64,000 nt of DNA from Pseudorhodoferax sp. Leaf265 (GTDB lineage: Bacteria > Pseudomonadota > Gammaproteobacteria > Burkholderiales > Burkholderiaceae_C): assembly GCF_001422365.1 (NCBI RefSeq), contig NZ_LMMT01000012.1, positions 64,712 to 128,711 of the forward strand, given 5' to 3'. Position numbers and translations under genes: made by a program. Below, one piece after another: positions 37,390-45,433 of the stretch. Position 1 is the first letter of the stretch. Each line of letters starts with the position of its first letter. The notes below the pieces were generated by a model that was not told the origin of the DNA, made no database searches, and worked only from the letters and a program-made list of their open reading frames with translations.

Positions 37390-38024
37390 CGGCCCCCATC
37401 CGGGTGTTGCTGGCCGACGACCACCGCATCGTGCGCGAAGGCCTGAAGCAGGTGCTGGCCGATGCGCCCGAGGTCCAGGTCGTCGCCGAGGCCGCCAGCG
37501 GCGCCGAGGTGCTGCAGGCCGTGCGCGCCGCCGGCGCGGGGCTGGACCTCGTGCTGCTGGACATCGCCATGCCCCAGGGCGACGGCCTGGACGTGCTGGA
37601 GACACTGCGCCGCGACTTCCCTGCGCTGCCGGTGCTGATGCTCAGCACCTACCCCGAGCGCCAGTACGCCGTGCGCTGCATTCGCCTCGGCGCGGCCGGC
37701 TACCTGCACAAGGGGGCCGATCCCGACGACATGCTGGCGGCCGTGCGCAAGGCCGCTTCGGGCGGCATGTGGGTCAGCGGCGCCACGGCCGAAGCGCTGG
37801 CTGCGGCCATGGGCCGGCGTGGTGCACGGCCGGGCGCGGATGCGCTCTCGCACCGCGAGCACCAGGTGCTGCGCCTGCTCACATCGGGGCACAGCGTGGG
37901 CGAAATTGGTGCGCAGCTGGGCCTGGCGGCCAACACGGTCAGCACCTACCGGGCGCGCATCCTCGAGAAGACCGGTACCAAGAACGACGTGGAACTCACG
38001 CTGTACATGCTGGACCGGGGCTGA
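37386..38024 (+). CDS. NarL/FixJ-type response regulator
   Basis: A 212-residue regulator. The receiver domain has LLADDHRIVREGL, the phospho-acceptor in LVLLDIAMPQGDG and AAGYLHKGADPDD. The C-terminal LuxR-type HTH is LSHREHQVLRLLTSGHSVGEIGAQLGLAANTVSTYRARIL. It overlaps the kinase gene by four bases and lies 132 bases before the cyanate-transport genes. A palindrome of NarL geometry starts 11 bases after its stop, so the pair very likely controls the cyanate operon. Confidence 0.93.
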   Translation: MTAPIRVLLADDHRIVREGLKQVLADAPEVQVVAEAASGAEVLQAVRAAGAGLDLVLLDIAMPQGDGLDVLETLRRDFPALPVLMLSTYPERQYAVRCIRLGAAGYLHKGADPDDMLAAVRKAASGGMWVSGATAEALAAAMGRRGARPGADALSHREHQVLRLLTSGHSVGEIGAQLGLAANTVSTYRARILEKTGTKNDVELTLYMLDRG

Positions 38025-38034
38025 CGCCCGCTGT

Positions 38035-38052
38035 TGTAGGGCTGGCCCTACA
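38035..38052. promoter_or_regulatory. NarL-type palindrome upstream of the cyanate operon
   Basis: TGTAGGGC-TG-GCCCTACA is a perfect 8-2-8 inverted repeat. It keeps the 7-2-7 geometry used by NarL-type dimers, between the regulator gene and the first transport gene. A half-like copy, TGCAGGGC, starts at 38079, 44 bases on, about four helical turns away. Confidence 0.65.
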
Positions 38053-38156
38053 GGCCGTCGTGGTGGCGCCCACGATCTTGCAGGGCCGGCCACAGCGGCG
38101 CGCCGGTTGGCAAAGAGCTTGCACTGCGGCAGGCATCCTTGTCTTGGAGCTGTGCC

Positions 38157-39569
38157 ATGTCCGACTTCGCCGACCCCTACGACGCCGAACGCCCGCTGCG
38201 CCTGGCCTGCAGCTGCGGACGCGACCACAGTGCTGCCGAGCATGCGGCCGAGGCCGCCGTCGACGCCACGGCCGCCAGCGCTGCGCGCGAGCTGCGCGAG
38301 CGCGCGCGCCGGCCCGACGTGCAGGCCCGCTCCAACGCCTTCGTCGAGGCGGCGCTGGTCAAGGCGCTGTTCCCGCACGACGCCCTGCGCCGGCGCTTCA
38401 TCCGCGCCGTGGGCCGCGGCACGGCCATGGCCGCCATCGGCAGCGTGCTGCCCATCGCCAGCCTGCAGGCCATGGCCCAGGAGAAGGGCGCGCTGGAGAA
38501 GAAGGACCTCAAGATCGGCTTCATCCCGATCACCTGCGCCACGCCGCTGATCATGGCCCACCCGCTGGGCTTCTACCAGAAGCAGGGCCTCAACGTGGAG
38601 GTGGTCAAGACGGCGGGTTGGGCCCTGATCCGCGACAAGATGCTCAACAAGGAGTACGACGCCACGCACTTCCTCTCCCCCATGCCGCTGGCCATTTCGC
38701 TGGGCGTGGGCAGCCAGGCCACGCCCATGAACGTGGCCACCATCCAGAACACCAACGGCCAGGCCATCACGCTGGCCAACAAGCACAAGGACAAACGCGA
38801 CCCCAAGCTCTGGAAGGGCTTCAAGTTCGCCGTGCCCTTCGAGTTCAGCATGCACAACTTCCTGTTGCGCTACTACGTGGCCGAGCATGGGCTGAACCCG
38901 GACACCGACATCCAGATCCGCGTGGTGCCGCCGCCCGAGATGGTGGCCAACCTGCGCGCCGGCAACATCGACGGCTACCTGGGCCCGGACCCGTTCAACC
39001 AGCGTGCGGTGTTCGAGGAGATCGGCTTCCTGCACCTGCTGACCCGGGACCTGTGGGACGGTCACCCCTGCTGCGCCTTCGGCACCAGCACGGCCTTCAT
39101 CCAGCAGAACCCCAACACCTTCGCCGCCCTCTACCGCGCCGTGCTCACCGCATCCGCCATGGCGCGCGAGGCCAAGAACCGCGAACTCATCGCCAAGGTC
39201 ATCGCGCCGGCCCAGTACCTGAACCAGCCCGAGACCGTGCTGGCGCAGGTGCTGACCGGCCGTTTCGCCGACGGCCTCGGCAAGATCCAGACCGTGCCCA
39301 ACCGCGCCGACTTCGACCCCATCCCCTGGCAGAGCATGGCGGTCTGGATGCTCACGCAGATGCAGCGCTGGGGCTACATCAAGGGCGAGGTGGACTACAA
39401 GCAGATCGCCGAGCGCGTGTTCCTGCTGACCGACGCGAAGAAGCAGATGGCGGCGCTGGACCAGAAGACGCCCGAGGGCGCCTACCCGAAGTTCAAGATC
39501 ATGGGCAGGGAGTTCGACGCGGACAAGGCCGCGGCCTATGCCAAGAGCTTCGCGATCGGCAAGGCATGA
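38157..39569 (+). CDS. cynA: Cyanate/nitrate-type ABC transporter substrate-binding protein
   Basis: A 470-residue protein of the NrtA/CmpA/CynA family: KIGFIPITCATPLIMAHPLGFYQKQGLNVEVVKTAGWALIRDK, PFEFSMHNFLLRYYVAEHGL and GYLGPDPFNQRAV segments bind the anion. The secretion signal is unusual: the twin-arginine stretch RRRFI is at residues 78-82 and the hydrophobic run ends AMAQ near 107. A ~75-residue acidic extension precedes it and carries Cys18-Ser-Cys20-Gly. The ligand is inferred to be cyanate because cynS ends the operon. Its stop overlaps the permease ATG by four bases. Confidence 0.85.
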   Translation: MSDFADPYDAERPLRLACSCGRDHSAAEHAAEAAVDATAASAARELRERARRPDVQARSNAFVEAALVKALFPHDALRRRFIRAVGRGTAMAAIGSVLPIASLQAMAQEKGALEKKDLKIGFIPITCATPLIMAHPLGFYQKQGLNVEVVKTAGWALIRDKMLNKEYDATHFLSPMPLAISLGVGSQATPMNVATIQNTNGQAITLANKHKDKRDPKLWKGFKFAVPFEFSMHNFLLRYYVAEHGLNPDTDIQIRVVPPPEMVANLRAGNIDGYLGPDPFNQRAVFEEIGFLHLLTRDLWDGHPCCAFGTSTAFIQQNPNTFAALYRAVLTASAMAREAKNRELIAKVIAPAQYLNQPETVLAQVLTGRFADGLGKIQTVPNRADFDPIPWQSMAVWMLTQMQRWGYIKGEVDYKQIAERVFLLTDAKKQMAALDQKTPEGAYPKFKIMGREFDADKAAAYAKSFAIGKA

Positions 39570-40423
39570 GCAGCCTGAACCTGCGGGCCGCGTTGCTGTC
39601 TGTGCTGATCTTCCTGGCCTTGCTGGGCATCTGGCACCTGGCGACCACGGGCGGCACCGCCGCCGGCAGCACGGCCGGCATGACGGCCGAGGAGATCGAG
39701 TACGCCAGGCTGACCGGCAAGGACCCCGGCGCGGCACGCAGCGGCGGCTTTCCCACGCTGGCGCAGATGGGCGCCACGGTCTGGGGCCACCTGTCCAACC
39801 CGTTCTACGACAACGGGCCCAACGACAAGGGCATCGCGATCCAACTGGGCCACTCGCTCGGCCGCGTGGCATTGGGCTTCCTGCTGGCCTGTGCGGTGGC
39901 GATTCCGCTGGGCTTCGTGATCGGCATGTCGCCACTGGTCTACCGCGCGCTCGACCCGTTCATCCAGGTGCTCAAGCCCATCAGCCCGCTGGCCTGGATG
40001 CCGCTGGCGCTCTACACCATCAAGGACTCGGCCATCAGCGGCATCTTCGTGATCTTCATCTGCTCGGTCTGGCCGATGCTGGTCAACACCGCGTTCGGCG
40101 TGGCTTCGGTGCGGCGCGACTGGCTCAACGTGGCCAGCACGCTGGAGGTGCGGCCGCTGCGCAAGGCCTTCCAGGTGGTCCTGCCGGCGGCGGCGCCCAC
40201 CATCCTCACCGGCATGCGCATCAGCATGGGCATCGCCTGGCTCGTGATCGTGGCGGCCGAGATGCTCGTGGGCGGCACCGGCATCGGCTACTTCGTCTGG
40301 AACGAGTGGAACAACCTGTCGCTGACCAACGTGATCTTCGCCATCCTCCTGATCGGCGTGGTCGGCATGCTGCTGGACCTGGCGTTCGGCCGGTTGCAGA
40401 AGGCGGTGACCTATGTGGAGTGA
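39566..40423 (+). CDS. cynB: Cyanate/nitrate-type ABC transporter permease
   Basis: A 285-residue inner-membrane permease with about six helices. The EAA-type cytoplasmic loop is visible in STLEVRPLRKAFQVVLPAAAPTILTGMRISMGIAW, which contacts the ATPase. LGHSLGRVALGFLLACAVAIPLGF and a GGTGIGYFVWNEWN segment match NrtB/SsuC permeases. A stretch of ~60 residues between the first helix and the core is longer than in SsuC and is typical of NrtB. It is coupled to its neighbours on both sides: 4-base overlap upstream and 11-base overlap downstream. Confidence 0.88.
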   Translation: MSSLNLRAALLSVLIFLALLGIWHLATTGGTAAGSTAGMTAEEIEYARLTGKDPGAARSGGFPTLAQMGATVWGHLSNPFYDNGPNDKGIAIQLGHSLGRVALGFLLACAVAIPLGFVIGMSPLVYRALDPFIQVLKPISPLAWMPLALYTIKDSAISGIFVIFICSVWPMLVNTAFGVASVRRDWLNVASTLEVRPLRKAFQVVLPAAAPTILTGMRISMGIAWLVIVAAEMLVGGTGIGYFVWNEWNNLSLTNVIFAILLIGVVGMLLDLAFGRLQKAVTYVE

Positions 40424-41270
40424 GGTGCCAGCGCGCGCTGCGGCGCTGCGGGCCGACGAACGAAAGGCCCCGGCCGTGGACGCTTTCCTGAAGATCGAGG
40501 GCCTGGCGAAGGCCTTCGTACCGGCGCGGCCGGTGTTCGCCGACGTGTCGTTCGCGCTCGCGCGCGGCGAATTCGTCTGCATCATCGGCCACAGCGGCTG
40601 CGGCAAGACCACCATCCTGAACGTGCTGGCCGGGCTGGACCGCGCCAGCGCCGGCCATGTGTTCATGGACGGACGCGAACTCGTGGGCCCCAGCCTGGAG
40701 CGCGGCGTGGTGTTCCAAAGCCATGCGCTGATGCCCTGGCTCACGGTGCGCCAGAACATTGCCTTTGCGGTCAAGTCGCGCTGGCCCGGGTGGACGCGCA
40801 ACCAGGTCGACGCCCATGTGCAGAAGTTCGTCGCCATGGTCGGCCTGCTGCCGGCCATCGACAGGAAGCCGAGCCAGCTGTCTGGCGGCATGAAGCAGCG
40901 CGTGGGCATCGCGCGCGCCTTCTCCATCCAGCCCAAGATGCTGCTGCTGGACGAGCCCTTCGGCGCGCTGGACGCGCTCACGCGCGGCAGCATCCAGGAC
41001 GAACTGCTGGCCATCGTGCGGCAGACCCAGCAGACCGTCTTCATGATCACGCACGACGTGGACGAGGCCATCCTGCTGGCCGACCGCATCCTGCTGATGC
41101 ACAACGGTGCCGACACACCCGGCGGCTACAAGCCCGGCGGCATCGCCGAGGTGGTGGCGAACCCGCTGCCGCGCGAGCGCACGCGCGCAGGCCTGCACCA
41201 CCTGGACGGCTACTACGACCTGCGCAACCACATCGTCGATTTCCTCGTCACCCGCGCCCTGGCGCACTGA
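40413..41270 (+). CDS. cynD: Cyanate/nitrate-type ABC transporter ATP-binding protein
   Basis: A 285-residue ATPase. Walker A GHSGCGKTT is near residue 60, the Q-loop is in VVFQSHALMPWLTV, the signature is QLSGGMKQRVGIARA, Walker [15 protein letters not shown], and the H-loop MITHDVDEA. All motifs are intact. The C-terminal region (HNGADTPGGYKPGGIAEV...ERTRAG) matches NrtD/CmpD-type subunits without the extra binding domain of NrtC. The ATG at 40413 overlaps the permease end, and a downstream Met is lacking before the core, which supports this start. Confidence 0.9.
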   Translation: MWSEVPARAAALRADERKAPAVDAFLKIEGLAKAFVPARPVFADVSFALARGEFVCIIGHSGCGKTTILNVLAGLDRASAGHVFMDGRELVGPSLERGVVFQSHALMPWLTVRQNIAFAVKSRWPGWTRNQVDAHVQKFVAMVGLLPAIDRKPSQLSGGMKQRVGIARAFSIQPKMLLLDEPFGALDALTRGSIQDELLAIVRQTQQTVFMITHDVDEAILLADRILLMHNGADTPGGYKPGGIAEVVANPLPRERTRAGLHHLDGYYDLRNHIVDFLVTRALAH

Positions 41271-41297
41271 GTTTTCACAGCACGGAGCACACCCGCA

Positions 41298-41741
41298 ATG
41301 AACCGCCTCGAAGTCACCGAAAAAATCATCACCGCCAAGGTCGCCAAAGGCATCCAATGGGCCGACGTGGCCAAGAAGGTCGGCCAGTCCAAGGAATGGA
41401 CCACGGCGCTGTGCCTGGGGCAGATGACGGCCACGGCCGAGCAGGCCAAGGCGGTCGGCAAGATCTTCGGCCTCACGGCCGAGGAGCAGAAGTGGCTGCA
41501 GGTCGTGCCGTACAAGGGCTCGCTGCCCACGGCCGTGCCGACCGATCCGCTGATCTACCGCTGGTACGAGATCGTCAACGTCTACGGCACCACCATCAAG
41601 GAGCTGATCCACGAGGAATTCGGCGACGGCATCATGAGCGCCATCGATTTCTCCATGGACATCGTGCGCCAGCCCGACCCCAAGGGCGACCGCGTCAACG
41701 TCGTGCTATCTGGCAAGTTCCTGCCGTACAAGACCTACTAG
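41298..41741 (+). CDS. cynS: Cyanase (cyanate hydratase)
   Basis: A 147-residue enzyme that converts cyanate plus bicarbonate to ammonia and carbon dioxide. The N-terminal helical half contains ITAKVAKGIQWADVAKKVG. The catalytic trio is present: Arg88 and Glu91 in YRWYEIVNVYG and Ser114 in GIMSAIDFSM, equivalent to Arg96, Glu99 and Ser122 of the Escherichia coli enzyme. It closes the operon 27 bases after the ATPase gene. No carbonic anhydrase (cynT) gene is adjacent, so bicarbonate must come from elsewhere. It allows cyanate to serve as a nitrogen source. Confidence 0.97.
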   Translation: MNRLEVTEKIITAKVAKGIQWADVAKKVGQSKEWTTALCLGQMTATAEQAKAVGKIFGLTAEEQKWLQVVPYKGSLPTAVPTDPLIYRWYEIVNVYGTTIKELIHEEFGDGIMSAIDFSMDIVRQPDPKGDRVNVVLSGKFLPYKTY

Positions 41742-41778
41742 AAGAGGTGTTGCTGCCATCAGACTTGTAAATGAAATG

Positions 41779-41808
41779 TTGCAATTACGCCGCAAAGCTC
41801 GGTTATCG
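41779..41808 (+). promoter_or_regulatory. Possible promoter for the first repeat-protein gene
   Basis: In an AT-richer 150-base gap, TTGCAA (41779) and TTATCG (41803) are spaced 18 bases, a loose sigma-70 pair. The gap otherwise has no recognised element, and the -10 match is weak. Confidence 0.3.
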
Positions 41809-41891
41809 TGTAGCACTTCTGTGCAAGACCCCCCTGGTTTCGGCACAGAAGAAGAGCCGTTTCAATCACCCAGAGATCTGGAAAGACAGCA

Positions 41892-42224
41892 ATGAAAAAA
41901 GTAGTTCTCACGCTCGGCGTGGCCTTGGCGCAAATGTTCGCCGTCGGTGCTTTCGCACAAGGTGAGGCTGGCACCTCCAAGGCTCCGCCGCCCGCCCAAA
42001 AGGCTTCGCCCGAGGAGCGCGCCGCTGCGCGCGCCGAGCGCAAGGCCGAGGGCGCCGCTGCAATCAAGGATCAACCCCCTGGTGAAGTGGGGAGCGTGAA
42101 GAAGGCGGCACCGCGGACCAAGGTGTCGGCCGAGGAGAAGGCGGCCGCGCGCGCCAAGCGCAAGGCCGAAGGCGCCGCGGCGATCAAGCAGGCGCCTCCC
42201 GGCGAAGTCGGCCCCACCAAGTAA
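41892..42224 (+). CDS. Small exported repeat protein, copy 1 (function unknown)
   Basis: A 110-residue basic protein. Residues 1-22 are a signal peptide (MFAVGAFA, cut before QGE). The mature part is two ~36-residue modules of the form S-(P/A)-EE-(R/K)-AAARA-(E/K)-RKAEGAAAIK...PPGEVG, predicted helical with Arg/Lys and Glu alternation. No known domain is recognised. A near-identical architecture is repeated in the next gene, including the leader before the ATG. The AT-richer start suggests its own promoter. It may be a periplasmic or cell-wall-associated structural protein, but that is a guess. Confidence 0.75.
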   Translation: MKKVVLTLGVALAQMFAVGAFAQGEAGTSKAPPPAQKASPEERAAARAERKAEGAAAIKDQPPGEVGSVKKAAPRTKVSAEEKAAARAKRKAEGAAAIKQAPPGEVGPTK

Positions 42225-42232
42225 GGGGCGCG

Positions 42233-42254
42233 CCGGGCGGCACCGGCCGCCCGG
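42233..42254 (+). terminator. Hairpin after repeat-protein copy 1
   Basis: CCGGGCGG and CCGCCCGG pair perfectly around a 6-base loop, eight bases after the stop codon. There is no T-tract, so it may stabilise the transcript end or attenuate rather than terminate. Confidence 0.45.
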
Positions 42255-42424
42255 GCCTGAACACCGGCACAGCCGCGCCCGCCGTGCGGGGCGCCGGCTT
42301 CCTGCGCGCCCATGCGCACGCGGATGGGCTGGCTTGGCGGGTCCTTGGATACGATGGATGTTCGCGGTGCCGGCGCAGTCCGGCGGCGCGAGCTTTGCAA
42401 CTTCCAGAGACCTGAAAGCCAGCC

Positions 42425-42757
42425 ATGAAGAAAACCATGTTCTCCCTCGGCATCGCCGTGGCCCAGATGTTCGCCGTGGGCGCCTTCGCGCAGGGCGAAG
42501 TGGGCGGTGTGAAGAAGCCGCCGTCGGCCACGCCGGCCTCGCCGCAGGAAAGGGCCGCCGCCAGGGCCGAGCGCAGGGTCGAGGGCGCCGAAGCCGTGAA
42601 GCAGAACAGCGACGGCGAGGTCGGTCGCGCGAAGGCGCCGCCGCCTGTGGTCAAGGCCACTCCCGAGGAAAAAGCCGCCGCGCGCGCCAAGCGCCGGGCC
42701 GACGGCACCGAGGCCATCAAGAAGCAGCCCCCCGGCGAGGTCGGTCCGGCCCAGTGA
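42425..42757 (+). CDS. Small exported repeat protein, copy 2 (function unknown)
   Basis: A 110-residue paralogue of the preceding gene with exactly the same length. It shares the signal core AQMFAVGAFAQGE and the two modules (SPQERAAARAERRVEGAEAVK; TPEEKAAARAKRRADGTEAIK), each closed by GEVG. The bases before the ATG are also similar (CAGAGACCTGAAAG here, CAGAGATCTGGAAAG in copy 1), so the duplicated unit included the leader. The 200 bases between the copies contain no other gene. It is followed by a good terminator. Function is not known. Confidence 0.75.
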   Translation: MKKTMFSLGIAVAQMFAVGAFAQGEVGGVKKPPSATPASPQERAAARAERRVEGAEAVKQNSDGEVGRAKAPPPVVKATPEEKAAARAKRRADGTEAIKKQPPGEVGPAQ

Positions 42758-42774
42758 GCGGGGGCTGTACGCAC

Positions 42775-42808
42775 GCCGGCAGCGCAGGCGCTGCCTGCGG
42801 CCTTTCCT
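42775..42808 (+). terminator. Terminator after repeat-protein copy 2
   Basis: GGCAGCGC-AG-GCGCTGCC forms a perfect 8-base stem, extended by an outer GCC/GGC, then CTTTCCT. It lies between the repeat protein and the convergent aldolase gene. Confidence 0.6.
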
Positions 42809-42814
42809 GAGCGA

Positions 42815-43576
42815 TCAGTTCTTGTAGCTCGGGTCGATCCGGTCCAGCTTGCGCAGCAGCGCGGGCCAGACGAAGCGCCCGCCCAGGCCGCCGGTCTGCA
42901 CACGCGAGGCATGGCCCACGCCATCGACGATGGCCGGGTCCACCGACACCAGTTCAGCGCCGCCGGCCTGCGCGGCGATCTGGATCTGGCAGGTGTTCTC
43001 GAAGGTGTACATGGCCAGGAAGGCATCGGCGATGCTCGCGCCCACGGTCAGCAGGCCGTGGTTGCGCAGCATCAGGAAGTTGGCCGTGCCCAGGTCGGCC
43101 TGCAGCCGCGCCTTCTCGTCGTCGCGGATCGCCACACCTTCATAGTCGTGGTAAGCCAATGAGGCCAGCACGAAGGTCGATTGCTGGCTGATCGGCAGCA
43201 CGCCACCCTTTTGCGCGCTGACCGCGATGCCGGCGCGCGTGTGCGTGTGCAGCACGCACTGGGCGTCGTCGCGCACGGCGTGGATCGCGCTGTGGATCAC
43301 GAAGCCGGCTGGGTTCACGGGGTAGGGCGATTCGATCAGCTTGTTGCAGGCCTGGTCCACCTTCACGAGGCTGGAGGCCGTGATCTCGTCGAACATCAGG
43401 CCGTAGGGGTTGATCAAGAAGTGGTGCTCGGGCCCGGGGATGCGGGCGCTGATGTGCGTGAACACCAGGTCGCTCCAGCCGTACAGCGCTACCAGGCGGT
43501 AGCAGGCGGCCAGGTCGGTGCGCAGCTGCCATTCCTCGGCACTGACATGGGCGCGCAGGTCTTGGGGGGCGTTCAT
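42815..43576 (-). CDS. Class II aldolase/adducin-family protein
   Basis: A 253-residue protein. The zinc-binding histidines are in IHAVRDDAQCVLHTHTR near residues 95-105, with a third in MLRNHGLLTVGAS, and the N-terminal YGWSDLVFTHISAR and NPYGLMFDEITASSLVKVD match the fuculose-phosphate aldolase fold. Many bacterial members of this long subgroup lack a proven substrate, so aldolase, epimerase or decarboxylase activity cannot be separated. It is transcribed alone behind the azoreductase gene; a strong inverted repeat lies ~45-80 bases before its start. Confidence 0.87.
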   Translation of the reverse strand: MNAPQDLRAHVSAEEWQLRTDLAACYRLVALYGWSDLVFTHISARIPGPEHHFLINPYGLMFDEITASSLVKVDQACNKLIESPYPVNPAGFVIHSAIHAVRDDAQCVLHTHTRAGIAVSAQKGGVLPISQQSTFVLASLAYHDYEGVAIRDDEKARLQADLGTANFLMLRNHGLLTVGASIADAFLAMYTFENTCQIQIAAQAGGAELVSVDPAIVDGVGHASRVQTGGLGGRFVWPALLRKLDRIDPSYKN

Positions 43577-43620
43577 CGTGGCGTCTCCAGGTGGTGGGAA
43601 GACGCCACTGTAGGTGCTGG

Positions 43621-43657
43621 CGCGGCCGCCCGTTGTCCGGCGGCGGACAAGGCCGCG
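43621..43657. promoter_or_regulatory. Nested inverted repeat upstream of the aldolase gene
   Basis: TTGTCCG (43633) and CGGACAA (43644) pair perfectly around GCGG. Outside them CGCGGCC (43621) and GGCCGCG (43651) also pair. It could be an operator for the aldolase gene or the transcript end of the azoreductase gene; no T-tract follows. Confidence 0.45.
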
Positions 43658-43668
43658 CGGCCGGCGGC

Positions 43669-44313
43669 TCAGGCGCTGACGGCTTCGGCAGCCGGCGCGG
43701 TCACCAGCGCGGCGGCGATGTCGGCCTCGCCCTGGCGCAGCGCGGCGGCGCGCTGCTCGGGGCCGTAGGCCACGCCCTCGGCACGCACGAAGCGCACGTC
43801 GGTGATGCCGAAGAAGCCGAACACGGTCTGCAGGTAGCTCTCCTGGTGTTCCAGTGCGCGGCCCTGCTCGCTGGTCGAGTAGATGCCGCCGCGGCCCGAG
43901 ACCACGATCACGGTCTTGCCCTTGGCCAGGCCTTCGGGGCCGGCCGCGGTGTAGCGGAAGGCGCGGCCCGGCACGGCCAGGCGGTCGATCCAGGCCTTGA
44001 GCTGGGTCGGGATCGAGAAGTTGTACAGCGGTGCGCCGACCACGATGACATCCGACGCCAGGAACTGCGCCAGGTAGCGTTCGGTCACGAGGTTCTCGGC
44101 GCGTTGCGCCGCGCTGACCTGGCTCAGGTCCAGGCCGAGCTTGAAGCTCAGGGCATCGGCGCCGAAGTGAGCAGGTGCTTCGGCGGCCAGGTCCAGGTAC
44201 TGCACCTGGGTGCCGGGATGGGCGGCGCGCCAGGCGGCAACGGTGCTGGCGGTCAGCTGGCGGGTGACGGAGGCGTCGCCGAGGACGCTGGAGTCGACGT
44301 GCAGGATGTTCAT
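43669..44313 (-). CDS. azoR: FMN-dependent NADH-azoreductase
   Basis: A 214-residue flavodoxin-fold reductase: [21 protein letters not shown] binds FMN phosphate, followed by [25 protein letters not shown] and [12 protein letters not shown]. The frame is open further upstream, but ATG 44313 gives the standard N-terminus and lies after an A/G-rich site (TTTGAAAG). It is divergent from a LysR gene across 111 bases holding a LysR-type palindrome, so induction by electrophiles such as quinones is plausible. It is the second azoreductase in this window. Confidence 0.93.
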   Translation of the reverse strand: MNILHVDSSVLGDASVTRQLTASTVAAWRAAHPGTQVQYLDLAAEAPAHFGADALSFKLGLDLSQVSAAQRAENLVTERYLAQFLASDVIVVGAPLYNFSIPTQLKAWIDRLAVPGRAFRYTAAGPEGLAKGKTVIVVSGRGGIYSTSEQGRALEHQESYLQTVFGFFGITDVRFVRAEGVAYGPEQRAAALRQGEADIAAALVTAPAAEAVSA

Positions 44314-44403
44314 GGCAGGGCTTTCAAAGGTTGGATGCGATGGATTGATTGTGCTGGTGGATGTAGTCGTCGATAAGATGGCTGGATTGAAATTGATCGT
44401 CCT

Positions 44404-44418
44404 ATTGTTGGAAACAAT
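44404..44418. promoter_or_regulatory. LysR-type palindrome (T-N11-A form)
   Basis: ATTGTT-GGA-AACAAT is a perfect 6-3-6 inverted repeat that also fits the LysR box T-N11-A. It ends seven bases before the LysR start and is ~90 bases upstream of the azoreductase, which suits autorepression with activation of the divergent gene. Confidence 0.65.
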
Positions 44419-44424
44419 CGCACC

Positions 44425-45318
44425 ATGCAAGACCTCAACGACATGCTGTTCTTCGCCGAAGTCGCCGAGCGCGGCAGCTTCGCCGCCGCGGGCCGCGCGC
44501 TGGGCCTGCCCAAATCGCGGTTGTCACGCCGCGTGGCCGAGCTGGAAGACCGGCTGGGCGTGCGCCTGCTGCACCGCAGCACGCGCAAGCTCTCACTGAC
44601 CGAGGTCGGCACGCTCTACCTGCGCCATTGCCTGGCCATGCGCAGCGAGGCGCTGGCCGCCAGCGAGGTGGTGCAGCGCCTGTCGGTGGCGCCGCGCGGC
44701 ACGGTGCGCGTGACCTGCCCGGTCACGCTGGCGCAGTCGGTGGTCGGCGCGCTGATGCCAGGGTTCCTTTTGGCCCATCCGCAGGTGCGCGTGGAGATGG
44801 AGGTCAGCAACCGCGTGGTCGATCCGGTGGAGGAGGGCGTGGACGTGGCCTTGCGCGTGCGCCTCAGTGTGCAGGACAGTGCCAGCCTGGTCGTCAAGCA
44901 GTTGGGTCGCTCGCAGTCGGTCCTCGTGGCCAGCCCCGCGCTGCTGGCGCGCCAGGGCCGGCCGTTGCGGCCGCAGGACCTGCAGCAGCTCGACTCCATG
45001 GCCATGTCGGCGCTCGACGGGCGGGCTGGCGTCAAGCTGCAAGGGCCCGATGGCGCCGAGTTTCTGTGGCAACACCACCCGCGCTACGTGGCCGACGACC
45101 TGGAGACCTTGCTGCGCGCCGCCATCGACGGCGTGGGCGTGGCGTTGCTGCCGGGCTACATGTGTCGCGAGGCACTGAATGCGAACCGGCTGGTCGAAGT
45201 GCTCGAAGGCTGGTCGCCGCCGCCGGGCATCGCCCATGCGGTGTTCACGTCGCGGCGCGGCCTGGTGCCGGCCGTGCGGGCCTTCCTGGACCATCTGGAG
45301 ACGGGAGACTTCCACTGA
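44425..45318 (+). CDS. LysR-type regulator divergent from azoR
   Basis: A 297-residue regulator. The HTH is [38 protein letters not shown], the form common in regulators of quinone reductases and pirins (DsdC/QhpR-like branch). The effector domain ([35 protein letters not shown]) is complete. It probably controls the azoreductase gene, from which it is divergent, through the palindrome overlapping its own leader. An activating quinone or thiol-reactive compound is inferred, not shown. Confidence 0.93.
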   Translation: MQDLNDMLFFAEVAERGSFAAAGRALGLPKSRLSRRVAELEDRLGVRLLHRSTRKLSLTEVGTLYLRHCLAMRSEALAASEVVQRLSVAPRGTVRVTCPVTLAQSVVGALMPGFLLAHPQVRVEMEVSNRVVDPVEEGVDVALRVRLSVQDSASLVVKQLGRSQSVLVASPALLARQGRPLRPQDLQQLDSMAMSALDGRAGVKLQGPDGAEFLWQHHPRYVADDLETLLRAAIDGVGVALLPGYMCREALNANRLVEVLEGWSPPPGIAHAVFTSRRGLVPAVRAFLDHLETGDFH

Positions 45319-45342
45319 GCCCGTTGCATTCGCTCACGCCTT

Positions 45343-45349
45343 ATAAGTT
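45343..45349 (+). promoter_or_regulatory. ATAAGTT element upstream of the sulfate operon
   Basis: TTATAAGTT lies in an AT-rich 115-base gap before the sulfate-binding gene. ATAAGTT recurs before the second sulfate-binding gene (53064-53070, minus strand). A CysB/Cbl-type contact is possible, but the match is short. Confidence 0.35.
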
Positions 45350-45433
45350 TTCGGATGAAAGCAAAGAGAAAAACAATAGTTTGCGCATAGCGAAGCGGTC
45401 TTGACAATGCGGCATCTGCTCAGGGATTCCGTC

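Noticed and set aside
41771-41965. A 64-codon frame before the first repeat protein
   Set aside because: No ribosome site or motif, and it overlaps the real gene out of frame.
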